In this document: positions 1 to 12,400 of the stretch, one piece after another
Numbering within the stretch: the stretch's first letter is position 1
Layout of the letters: every line of letters starts with the position of its first letter
Source of the DNA: Mauremys mutica
Taxonomy: Eukaryota > Chordata > Testudines > Geoemydidae
Assembly: GCF_020497125.1 (NCBI RefSeq)
Contig: NC_059075.1
Location: 106,431,222-106,495,221, forward strand
Direction: 5' to 3'
DNA: 64,000 nt
The notes under the pieces: generated by a model
What the model was told of the DNA's origin: nothing
The model's database searches: none
What the model saw: the letters and a program-made list of their open reading frames with translations, nothing else
Made by a program: the position numbers and the translations under genes

Positions 1-3000
1 ACATGATAGAGTGTCATGAAGGTGTTAGCAGGGTAGATAATTTGGCACTTCTTGAAGTGGACTTTTGACCCAACTTACTGTAATTGCTCAATTCACTGGT
101 GGAGAGTTCACCTGCCCAAAGTATGTGGTGCCCTTTTTAATTTTAAATGTCTACCAAAGCTATAGCACAAGTACAATGGAATAAACTTTGATTGTATGGA
201 GGGGTATCTTTCATGCTGAGTGTAGCCTAAAATGAGACAAATTCTGGCAGCAGATTTGGCACCCAGTATGCCCTCAAATAGTTCACATGCTGCTTTGATA
301 ATTGGGTGCCGTTTTTCATGTGTCTGTTTAGAGAGAGTGCTTGATCTTCTTTTTTCTAGCTGGACTTGCACCTGAAACAGGTGAAAGGGACCTAGGTGTA
401 ATATCTCAACTAGATGGGGCCACTGATGAGTAAAGTACACCCCTCCTTTCAATACTGCACTTCATTATCAGCGCTGGTATGGGATGGGTCTGAGATTGTC
501 ATAACTATAAAGGGAAGGGAACAGTCCTCCTGTGTACAATACTATAAAATCCCTCATGGCCAGAGACACCAAAATCCTTTTACCTCTAAAGGGTTAAGAA
601 GCTCAGGAAACCTGGCTGACACCTGACCCAAAGGATCAATAAGGGGACAAGATACTTTCAAGTCTTGGTGGGGGGAAGGCTTTTGTTTGTGCTCTTTGTT
701 TTGGCTGTTGTTCGCTCTTGGGACTAAGAGGGACCAGACATCAATCCAGGCGCTCCAAATCTTTCTGAACCAGTCTCTCCTATTTCAGACTTGTAAGCAA
801 CAGCCAGGCAAGGCGTGTTAGTCTTATTTTTGTTTTCTCAACTTGTAAATGTTCCTTTTTGCTGAGAGGATTTTACCTCTGTTTGCTGTAACTTTGAACC
901 TAAGGCTAGAGGGGGTTCCTCTGGGCTATATGAATCTGATTACCCTGTAAAGTATTTTCCATCCTGATTTTACAGAGATGATTTTTACCTTTCTTTCTTT
1001 AATTAAAAGCTTTCTTTTTAAGAACCTGATTGATTTTTCCTTGTTTTAAGATCCAAGGGGATTGGATCTGGACTCACCAGGAATTGGTGGAGGAAAGGAG
1101 GGGGGATGGTTAAATTCTCCTTGTGTTAAGATCCAAGGGGTTGGATCGGTGTTCACCAGGAACTTGGTGAAAAAGTCTCTCAAGGCTACCCAGGGAGGGG
1201 AAGGTTTTAGAAGGAAAGGGAGTGTTCCAGACTGAGGAATCTGGATGGTGGCAGCGAAACCAGATCTAAGCTGGTAGTTAAGCTTGGAAGTGTTTATGCA
1301 GATCCCCACATCAGTACCCTAAAGTTCAGAGTGGGGGAGGAACTTTGGCAGAGAGATTGAGCCAATATATAGCCAATTTACAACACAATCCTCCTGAAAT
1401 ATATGCATGCTTTCTACCCTACAAAGGATGTGTAAACCTTTGATGATATGGCCTAAGTTCTATAATTTTTTTTTTGGTTATGTAAATTTTCAGCAAAGTT
1501 ATGGAAGCTCAGTTGAGGGGTATGTATATATGCACTTCTACATAACTTTGCCTTAACTAAGCTTTCATGTTTGTGCTAGAAATCGGCAGCACAAAACCAG
1601 TTGCAGGAATAAATTCATGCTTGCAAAATTTTGTCCCATAATATAAAAAATTACCCATCTTTATAAGATGGACTGGCAGCAAAAAGAACTTAATTTGGAA
1701 AGCTTTGAGATAAGACGTATGAAAGCTTCTCTCCCCTACTCCCTTCCTCCCCACCCCCCCATGACTCACTCTCAGGCTAAGTCTTTGTATATCAAGTCCA
1801 ATCTGGAATTAATTTGTATTGCCAAGATATACACACCTGAAAAGCTGGGTAAATAAAAAACAAGCTGACAGACCCAGAATTATGAAGTCCTAGCTAGCAC
1901 TGCTGAAATAAGTTAACTAGTGGTTTCCATTTCTTCTCTAAGGCTTAAGCTGCATGAATCTCTGTCACCAGAAAGATGGTAACATAAAAATCAGTGGAAT
2001 AAAAAGGGCTTTACTGTTCCTCATTCCTAAATTTTCCAAAATACTACTTTTCACTTTTTCCAAACCTTGCTCTAATGCAAGAAGTGAGGTGACTTACTAA
2101 AATAACGTGTTACAAATCTAGTTTGAGATGCTGCACTCCGATCTGTTGCGTGCATCCTAAAGTTCTGTTTTCATGGCATTCATCAATGCATAATTCCTCC
2201 CAAGGCATGTTAGGTCATGTGCTTCCCTGTATCTAGCGCTAGATTTGGGGCAACTCTTGGGAAAGAACCGATGCTTGATCTGATGGGTAAATGTCCGCGT
2301 ACAGAATGTAGGAAGGAGGGATTGATAGGCTGTATAGTAGCATTCAGTACAGAGAGTTTGGTAATGCATTATGGGGGGCAGGAGCAAATGCCAGCGTAAG
2401 TGGCTGATTGGCATCCAGAAGGTGTGGGAGCAGAGTCTCGGCTGCTGGTGTATATTAGCTCTACTGACTTTCACCACCTGAGAAGCTGGCTGTTGCAGGG
2501 TGTAAAAACACATTGTCCCCCAGAACTAAATTGCATTTTCAGAAATGGACCTATTTCATTCCTGTGTAGAAATCTATTGCCTGGGGCTCTAAAAGCAGCA
2601 CAAATCCTGATGAGATAAATAGACCATTATGTTCCCTTTCTTCATTTAACTCTAATGCCTAGGGTGGCCTTTGGGTACCAGCTCCGATAACTAATATCAG
2701 TGTTAAACTTCACAGTGTAACTTTTAATCCTGCTCCTTGGTGGGCTGTGCATCCTGTTCAGTGATACCCCATGCGATTCCATTGAAATCAAGGGAAATAC
2801 CTGAGTGACCGAAACCAGTACGTGGTCCCTGACTTCTGGTGGTGAAAGGTGCTGGACAGAGTCCTGCAGGCTATAGTTCTTTATTAATTCCACATGACTG
2901 CCTCAACAGGGACCATGGCAGTGTAAGTTGTGTCATGCTTGCCCCACTAGTATGTTTCGATCGTGAAGGACCGCTTCCACTCTCCATTGTCTGTTCAGCC

Positions 3001-3253
3001 ATTGGTCCCTCTGCTAAGATTGTCAACAAGATGGTGGGTTTTGCCGTTTTTTTTTTCTGTCAAGAGTGAGAATACCACTCATTCTACGCAACCCACCATT
3101 ACACACTGTAATGACTTTCGCTCCCTGTTGACCTAAGGCAGGTTTGAACTGTTGACATGGAGGATTTTACCATTCTCAATTCCCTTGGGCCATCCAGGCA
3201 TATTTGCTTTGCTAAAACCATCACCTTCTGTGCTGACTTTTTCTTTCATTTAG
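1..3253. other. OSBPL5 intron upstream of the first visible exon (inferred)
   Basis: No exon of OSBPL5 could be recognised here. The stretch holds a probable LTR at about 520-1320. The rest (1-520 and 1320-3253) is unique-looking AT-rich DNA with only short open frames. Intron status is inferred because the exon at 3254 starts after an acceptor AG in the middle of a protein. Confidence 0.6.
520..1320 (+). mobile_element. Probable solo LTR and adjoining leader of an endogenous retroelement
   Basis: Resembles an abundant turtle LTR-type repeat I recognise only from general familiarity. Features seen: an ATTAAA-type signal near 1000 and, from about 1040, a duplicated segment in which AAGATCCAAGGGG followed by TTGGATC...CACCAGGAA occurs twice (about 1048-1085 and 1128-1165). 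No coding sequence for retroviral proteins is visible. Boundaries approximate. Confidence 0.5.
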
Positions 3254-3438
3254 ACGGGCGAATCCTCTCAAACAGAAACAGTCTCGGAAGAAAACAAGAG
3301 CTTGATGTGGATTCTGTTGAAACAGCTGCGGCCTGGCATGGACTTGTCCCGAGTGGTTCTGCCCACCTTCATCCTGGAGCCACGTTCTTTCCTCAACAAA
3401 CTCTCTGATTATTACTACCATGCTGACCTACTTTCCCA
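3254..3438 (+). CDS. OSBPL5: OSBPL5 exon a: start of ORD
   Basis: Encodes residues 1-61 of the visible part, including LLKQLRPGMDLSRVVLPTF and LEPRSFLNKLSDYYYH, the lid/entry region of the ORD. The acceptor is ...TTTAG at 3253. The donor GTAAGC starts at 3439 and splits a codon after two bases. Confidence 0.93.
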
Positions 3439-6400
3439 GTAAGCAGCACTTACGGCAGGCTTAGCAGGGATGTGTTTCCCAGCTGTGTGAACATGTGTGC
3501 GAGCATTAATCTGGTTCTGGCTGGGCCATTTGTACACTGGAGAAGCCTCCCAAATAATGCATGAGTCTCTAGTTTGATCTGCGTAGCTGTAAATTAGTTC
3601 AGGGGTCAACATCAGTGACCTTTAAAAACAGACTGTTCCCAGTGGAAACCAGGGATGTGGGGGGAAGTAAGGAAAACGGGGAAACTCTAGACAAAGCTTC
3701 TTATGCACCCTTCCCTCAAGTACGGGCTGGAATGGACAGAGATGCTGTTACTTATTATAAGCCTGCAATAATAGTACTACTCCACCTTCTGGTGTACCTG
3801 TGGAAAGAGATTTGTAGGACAAAGTTTACAGGAGAATATGTTTAAGCAAACCTGCCACCACCTGAAACCAATATAATTAGTGGCACTTGGAGATAAATAG
3901 GGGTTCTTCTAACTTCATTGAACTGAGTAGTTTTTTGGAGGGTAGAGTGGAAAATAATAAATATTTTGAATGGGCATGCTTGGTATGTTGTAACAAATTG
4001 AAAATATGCAATATTCATGTATAACATCACATGGATGGCTTGTGCTTTATTATTCTGTTGCTTTCAGCTTTTCTTAAAATCCCGGGGCATTTTCAAGTTT
4101 ATTTGTCGAGATCCAGTTACACCATTTGTAAGATGCAGCTTGCTAGGTGACTGTGTTTACCCTGGCTATTACTGATGGCTAGGTGAACCTCAGGAAGGTC
4201 GGAGGTTTTATTCAGATAGGCATCTTGAAGTCTGGATGTTGCTTCTTAGTAGACTTCCAGTTCTGTATCAGGTTGGAAATACACTGAGGAATGGAAATAC
4301 ACTGAGGAAAGTTTCATCACATGATCACTTCCTGACCCATCTAAAGCTGGGAAGATTTAAAGGGGTCAGGCAAGAGCTAAACTTCTGATTCTCCAAAGAA
4401 GTTAGAGGTGTTGGTTGATTTTGAGCAATAGGACTGGACCAGTTACTATCTTACGACCTCTATGCAATTTCGGATCAAGTGGCAACCCTAAAGCCAGATT
4501 ATTGCCCTAAAGATGAGATTATTGCATTGGGATTTTTAGTGGGGCACGTACCTGCCAGTCACTTCCAAGAAATCCCACAGTTTGTGTGTGTGACTTGCGT
4601 ACACCACTAAGAAACCAGTATCCACTGGGTGGTGTACTTTCCCCTTCAATAGAAGCAGCACAGTGTTTGTCAAGACATGTAGGGCCTGGTTCATCGCTGC
4701 ATTACTTCAGTTTTATGCTGGTGCAATGCTGAAAAATCAATGGCATTAGACTGGAGTCACACAGTGGTGAATCAGACACGTAAACAGTACAAAAATCATT
4801 TTGAGTAAACATCCCGTGTCCCTTCTCCTACAGAGCTGCACTCGAAGAAGATCCATACAGTCGAATCAAGCAAGTTTTGAGATGGTATTTGTCAGGCTTT
4901 TATAAGAAGCCAAAGGTAAGACATTGCATAAACCTTGTAGATATAGTAAACATTCAAACTTATTGCTTGTATAGTTCGGATTTATTTTCTTGCCTTTCTC
5001 TTGATAATTCATTTCTCCTTTTGTTGTTCTTAGCATTTTACTAATTTTAAAACTGAATTTACGTGGGACATGGGGGGGAGGGGGACCAGGGAATAGCAGC
5101 AGTTTATCAGAAATGGGCTCAGAGCTCTTGCAGTGGACAAAGGAAGCTAGGGCTGGTTGTGTGCCACAGAGAACACTCTGTTAATTGGGGTCAACACTTC
5201 TTATGGTGCAATATCAGGAGTCTTTTTTCTCTTCACAAGTTCTAACAACATATTAGGTCTCTGTATCTGCATATACCTACTGTGTGTAGTAATAACGATG
5301 TACTGTAACTTTTTTTCATCAGTAGATTTCAATGTCCAAGTTAGCAGAGGCTATAGATCAGTCTGTGGATCAGGTGGAAGTGGTTAGAGTAGTCAGAGGA
5401 TGAGAGTCAGACGTGCTGGAGTTCTGTCACTGACTTTGCCATTTGATTTGCTGTAGAACCTTGGGAAAGTCACTTGATAGCTCTTTCTGTTCTTCTCCCA
5501 TTTGTAAGATTGGATAATCAATTTTCCTTGGTAGTAACTTTTGGGTCCTGGGGCCATGTCCATACCAAGAAGAACACAGCTCCCAGGCATGCATTCCATG
5601 CTGTAATATTCCCATAGCTGTGCGTGCATGAGACTTGTGTCTTTATTTTACAGGGAATAAAAAAGCCATATAACCCCATTTTGGGAGAGACCTTTCGCTG
5701 CTGTTGGTTTCACCCACAAACAAACAGTCACACGTTTTACATCGCGGAACAGGTAAATAACTTGGTTTGCAATCCAGACTTTTGTAAGCACAAGAACTGC
5801 TTGAACCCATGTGTGAGCAACAGTGTTTCTTACTCCTTCTCTGAGACTGAGTTTTTTGCACAGGGATATAGAATGAGTTATGGCCATAAACTAGTCTTTT
5901 TTTTTTCCCCTCTCCAGATATCTTTAGCTTGCCATTTGCTTCACCATATGCTTTTTAGAGATTCTCACAGCTAAAATCCTTCTATACTGATTGTTAATAT
6001 GATGAGTGGAACCGGAAAAAGAACAAGTTGTAACGGGAATCTAGTTTGTGGCACCAGAGGCTCAGAAGTGTAAACCAGGGCCAGGCTGCTGCCATTCAAA
6101 CAGTAGAAGTTCAACATGTAACCTTTCAGGCTGTTTATAAAGCCTCTTTTCCTGCCTGCCACATCACTCTCTTCTGATTGATGGAATACTGTTCAAGTTA
6201 GTGTGGTTTGTGTCTACACAGAGTATGAATCACCAGGGCTGCCCAGAGGATTGAGGGGGCCTGGGGCAAAGTAATTTCAGAGGCCCCTTCCATAAAAAAA
6301 AGTTGCAATACTATAGAATACTATATTCTCGTGGGAGGCCCTGCAGGGGCCTGGGGCAAATTGCCCCACTTGCCCCCACCCCCCTTTGGGCAGCCCTGTA

Positions 6401-9400
6401 AATCAATGTAGAATTTGATCCAATGTGATTCACACCAGTCCAGCCCCACTGACATCAGCAGTGTAAATGGGGGGAGTTGTCCCTTTATTCTTCATGGATG
6501 AAAGACAGTCAGTATGGAAGTGATTTAGCCCTTTAGGAGATAGGCTGCTAGGCTGTGTCTCCCGCCCCCCCCCAAAAAAAAAGCTTCCAAAGGATTTTGA
6601 ATCCCCAATCAAACTGGGTATCTAAATCCCCTAACTTGCTTTAAACTTTAATTTTTTTTCTCTACTTAATTGAAGCATTTTCTCATAGGCAAGAACTAAA
6701 TCAAAATTCAAATCTCTAACCTTTTTGCTACTACGTGCCTGTTGTGGAGGTTATTTAGACAATGGCATGAATACACAAGAAAAAACCTCAATGTTCTGAA
6801 TTGTGCTGCAGTGCGTAGCTGCACTATTTCCAATTGCCCACTTCATTTTCAGTGGTCTCCTGCAACATATGTGAACCCCTTATGCTTAACAATCTGTTTC
6901 ACCTTGAGTTTACCTTGGATGCTCAGGTTACCTTCTCCATACCTGAGGAAGAGCACTGTGATGACACTCAAAAGCTTGTCCCTTCCACCAACATAAATTG
7001 GTCCAATAAATATTCCCTTACATACCTTGCCTCTTTCATATCCTGGGACCAACATGGCTATAAAACTGCAAACAGCATTATTTCTAGGCATTTTGGAGCA
7101 GAGGGGATATCAATTTTAAAATCTAGAATTTAAAGTAATGTCATGTACTACATCTGTCCCTGAGCCCCCCCTGCCAAATTTTGTGGTCCTATGATCATAC
7201 TTGCCTATTCTACAAATATTTCTTCTTTGCTGGTGATATGAAAAAGACTTGCACAAACAGGGAGAAACTACTAGACACACAAGGCCAGATTTTCAAAAGC
7301 ATTCAGCACATTGGATGCTGACTGCTTTGAAAATCTGGCTGTGAGTGTTCTAATGGGAGCTGCTGGGTGCTGAGCTCTCTTGCAAATACCTTGCACTGCA
7401 CCCATTAAAAATCTGGCCCACACTGATCTCGCATACAAAACGTAGAGAAACAAAATAGAGGGGGAAATATTTTCCCCCCATCTCTCATTTGTAGTCCTCC
7501 ATGGGACTACTTGGAGCGCTGCTCCATTAATCGGCTAGATAAGTACATGAAGCACTTCCTTCAGGCCCATGGACTACGTAAGAATTTCTTTTAAAGCCCT
7601 AAAGAACTTTTTGTAGCTCTAGAGCCACAGTTTGGGTATCATTGCTTTAGATTCACTAGGTGTAGTGGGAGGGGGATAATACGGTGGGAACCTCCTCCTT
7701 CTCACCACAAGCCAAAAAAGAATGCTAATTCTTCCCTAGGGCAGATCAGAGAGTCCCAAGAATGTGCCTGTTCTAGACATCTGGTTTAAAATGTCCATCT
7801 GCAAACACTCACTGTTGCATCATTTAAGGCTGGTACTCACCTTTCACTCTGAATAGAATGCAGAGAGCACTGTTAATGATGGAGGAAGCTGAGAGTTTCA
7901 CTTCTTTCCTTGTAGGTATCTCATCACCCACCAGTGTCAGCCTTTCACGTCAGTAATAGGAAGGATGGTTTCTGCATTTCTGGCAGCATTCTAGCCAAGT
8001 CCAAGTTTTATGGTAAGATATCAAACCCAAACACCCTTAAGGTTACATGCTGGTTTCTTTTGCTTCCTCTGATGGACGACTTACTCATGCCAGTGTACAC
8101 TGAAGATTAAGAGCAGAGAAAATGCCCAGTTAAAGTCTGTCAGCAGCATAGCCTAAAATGTCATCAGTGCTCCACTGGATTTTCCAATTACCTCCTCCAA
8201 GCAGGGCAAGATGGATACTTTCTGGGGAACCTGTCATCTACAAAAACAGATGTTCTATGGTGTCTCTTGGCAAAAATTCAAATCATTCAATTGTGTTGCC
8301 CACACAGGGAACGATAGGTAGAAGTCCGAATTCTGCTCTCAGTCACACACATGACAAGCCCATTTGCTTCAGCAAGGTTGTACATGTAAAGTGAGTACAG
8401 AACTTAGCCCACAACACAATACTTCACAACTCAAATGATTCTTCAAGATGAGACTGGCAGTGAGATCTCAGCTGAGATTTTTTCACATCTGCATTTTTCA
8501 AATAGAACTGTAGGACTGTAAGGGTCTGATTTCTCCAGAATTTAAGGTTCTTAGGGATTTGTGGGTGCTCAGTTGTGCACTTGCTTTACATGTGCAATTA
8601 CCGTGATTGTACTCACAAATCAGGCTTTTTACATATACCCATTAGTGCACAAAAAATACCTGACTTGTGTACACGTGTAAATACACAACTGATTCTGATC
8701 TCAACTTTCTAAGAGTGGGGCCCTAAAGTTCCACAACAGAATCTACAGATCTGCAGATATTCGTATGCACACTGCTACTTTGGGGCCTAAAGATAATGGA
8801 ATTATTTAAACTAGCTTGTCATATGACACAACATCCATCAAGTAGTTACACTGGCTGGAATTTGTGACCAGTCACTGCTGTCCTTACAGTGTTTATGGCA
8901 GGTTTGTTCAGGATCATACATAATTAGAAGAACTTGTATAATAAAGACTTTAGAAAAAATCCACTGAGCTCTAAATGGCATAAGAACATAGGAATTGCCT
9001 TACCACGGCAGACCAACAGTCTGCCAAGTCCAGTTTCCTCTCTCTGGCAGTAGCTAGTACCTGTTGCTTCAAAGGAAGGTGCAAGAATCTCTGTAGTGGA
9101 GTATTTTAAAATAGGCTTCCACTCCCATTAATTAGTGGCTGGTTTATGCCCTGAATCAATAGGGTTTATTTATTTCATTTAATTAGTGATCCTACATTAA
9201 ATTGAAGTCTCATTTTTAAGAACTGGAAAATGAGTGAATTAGCAGAGACGTTTGTTTTACAAATATTCTTGTATGCTAACCTGTACTCCTATATCTATAG
9301 GTAACTCACTTTCTGCGTTATTGGATGGGAAAGCCAAGCTTACATTTCTAAACAGGGATGAAGACTACATCATTACAATGCCATATGCCCATTGTAAAGG

Positions 9401-12400
9401 TAGGATGTGAACTGAGTTCAAATATTATGTCTGAAGAAAGCATGCAGAATAATATTATGGAATCCTAATGACTCTGGGGTCAGTTCTGTGGTAGTTCTGC
9501 TCTCTCACGTGTCCCACATGAAGTCAGTGGACACTGTTATGACTATCAATGCATTTAATCAAGCCCTGTACTGGTGACAGGATTACACAACACTCATTTG
9601 TTACAGAGGTATGGCAACTCTCACTAAAGTAATTTGAAGTTGCCAAGCATGGCTAAGGGCAGAATTAGTCTGTTGCATGTTTCTATCAACACTATGCAGA
9701 AATTAGTAATGCAGAATATGTCGTGTGCACTATTTGTGAGGTGACAATGAACATTTTCTCTTTTTACACTTCCTGGCTTTTAAGTATTTATCATTGAAAT
9801 TTTGATGTTTAAATGTAAAGCTTAAATTAATGCCCTTCTCTGGCTTTTTAAGAAAGACTTGAGGATTTTTTTTTATGATTATTTATTAACTTCTCTACTT
9901 ATTTCACCCTGAATCCATTTTTGTATAGGTGAATGTTTGTGAAATTGGAATTCCACAGTACAATAGCGGCCCAAACCCACAGTGAGGTTACTATTCAATA
10001 TTGTGTGTAAATAGTATGGATCAGAGAAGAGCCACGCGAAAGATTAAAGGATTAGAAAACATGCTTTACAGTGATAGACTCAAGGAGCTCCATCTATTTA
10101 GCTTAACAGAAAGAAGGGGAAGGGGTGACTTGATTGCTTTCTGTAAGCATCTACATGAGCAACAAATATTTAATAATGGGCTCTTCAATCTAGCAGAGAA
10201 AGGTATATCATAATCTAATGGCCAGAAGGTGAAGCTAGACAAATTCAGACTGGAAAAAAGCATAATTTTTTAACGGCGAGAGTAAGTAACAATTGGAACA
10301 ATTTACCAAAGGGTTGTGGTGGGATTTTCTATCAGTCACAATTTTACAGTCAGGCTTGGATGTTTTTCTAGATCTGCTCTAGGAATTATTTGGGAGAAGT
10401 TCTGTGGCCTGTGTTACGGAGACTAGATGAGCACAAGGATCCCTTCTGGCCTCGGAATCTATGAATGTATAAGAATGTCTGCATTTAGAAACCAGCCCAT
10501 TGCCTCTGCAAACATCACATCCTATTGTTTTGTTTTAGGAATTTTATACGGTACCATGACAATGGAACTTGGAGGGAAAGTTACTATTGAATGTGAGAGA
10601 AGCAACCACAGGGCAGAGCTGGAGTTCAAACTAAAGGTAATAGACATAATGCCCTTGATCTGTCTCAGGCTCTCCGGTTCTTTCTTATCAGTGCCAGACA
10701 TCTGGGAATCACACACAGAATCTTATCATGGGAAGTTCCTATTGAGGGAGGAAGTGTAGTCTTGTGATTTAAGGCATAGGGCCAGCAGTCAGGAGACTTG
10801 GGTTTTACATCCAATTCTGTCACTGATTTGCTGTGTGACCTGGGTCAAGTTACTTAGGGTACTTCTACATTGCAGCTGGGACAGTGCTTCCCAGGCCGGC
10901 AGCATGTCTAACATGCTCACCATAGCAGTGCAGTAGCAGCAGCATGGGTATTCAGGCAGTTAGCCTGAGCTGCTGCTCTGTACTGCCACAGCTACGCGGC
11001 TGGTTTTAGCATGTGAGCTCAAGCAGAGCTAGTGCATGTGTGTCTACCCATGCTGGGAAGCGCACTCCCCGCTGAAGTGTAGCCATACCCTTAGGGCTAG
11101 ATTCTATTTTTGTGGATGCAGTTATTTGTGCTTGCAGTTTAAGTCACCTGTGAAGTCAAAGTTTGTGGCTTGCAGGCAACACTGGGGACTCTTGTAGGCA
11201 TCCTAACACAAGTGGGCATTCAGAAAGGATTAAAGGAGAGGGCAGTGGCCTGTCACTTTTCAGGGACACTGAAATATTTTTTTTAAAAAGCATCAGTTCA
11301 TTTCCTATTCTGATGAGCAATCTCTGCCTAGCTGCAAACTAAATACAAAGGAATAGAGTTGTGATGGCAGCAAGTCTCACAAGGTGGGGTAGATCCCTTA
11401 GGGCAGAGCTGGTGCATTGTTACAGATTTCCAGCCAATGCTGAATCCATTACAAATTCTCCCTGCGGGATTCAGGGAAGGATGATGTTTTACTGTTTTCA
11501 ACTTGTATTGGCATAGCTACACAGTTCACTGCAGCTTCCTCAAATACCTTTTCAGCAGTGGGGCTGCCATTGGGTTTCAAACCAGTGGATTTTTGCATCA
11601 GTCCCATGGAAAGACTGAAGTTAAAGTCTTTCCATTGACTTCAGTGGGCTTTGCATCAGGCACTCTACATATAAAATTGAACTCCAAGTACCTGATGTAA
11701 CTTAATGCTTATGACCCTGAAATGATTCAGTGTGTAAGTAGACCCTGCCTTTACTGGCTTAAAAATTGTCTGCCATGGCCCAAATCTGGTTTGGGGAGGT
11801 CACTGTAGCTTGCTTGTCAGATATTTACATATACTATACTATGGCTATTTCTTAAAGCCTTAGCCACATTTGCAATAGACTTATGAGTAATTAAAGATGT
11901 GATTCGTGCCCTTGTTAATTTGGGTGCTTGCCTGTTCTCTGGTGGATCACATATGTTCGTTCCTGCCATACTAATTACCAAATAATCCTTTTTCATGGAT
12001 GATGCAGTAATGAATGTTTTACAGTATAAAATAATCCTGTGTAGCTCCAACTTGCAAACAATGTTGAAAAGCAGCAGTTAGAACTGATGAAGAAATATCA
12101 TTGGGTGGTGGAAATGGAGCAGCTGGTCACTCTGTTGCCTTCATTTCCTGTGTTAACTAGGTGCAATGCAAAAAGGAATTTTCTATTGTTCTGAGGAATC
12201 TTTGGAAATACCCTTTTGCATTACCCACCTAAGCCTTGTCTACACTGAGGATTTGTGCCTATTACAGCCATTGGTGGCCAGACACTGATATAGTTGCTCT
12301 GGTTCAAAACCCTGTTATAAACAGGGAAAACCACTATTTGTATTGCTGCTGTTTACACCTGCTTGACACGGGGCTTAAGCTGCACTATTGCAAACTTAAT

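Noticed and set aside
108..452. 114-codon minus-strand open frame at the window start
   Set aside because: No recognisable domain, no splice partners, and located in what appears to be an OSBPL5 intron.
5624..5974. 116-codon open frame starting upstream of OSBPL5 exon c
   Set aside because: It is exon c (5654-5752) read through into both flanking introns; the splice sites and protein conservation define the true exon.
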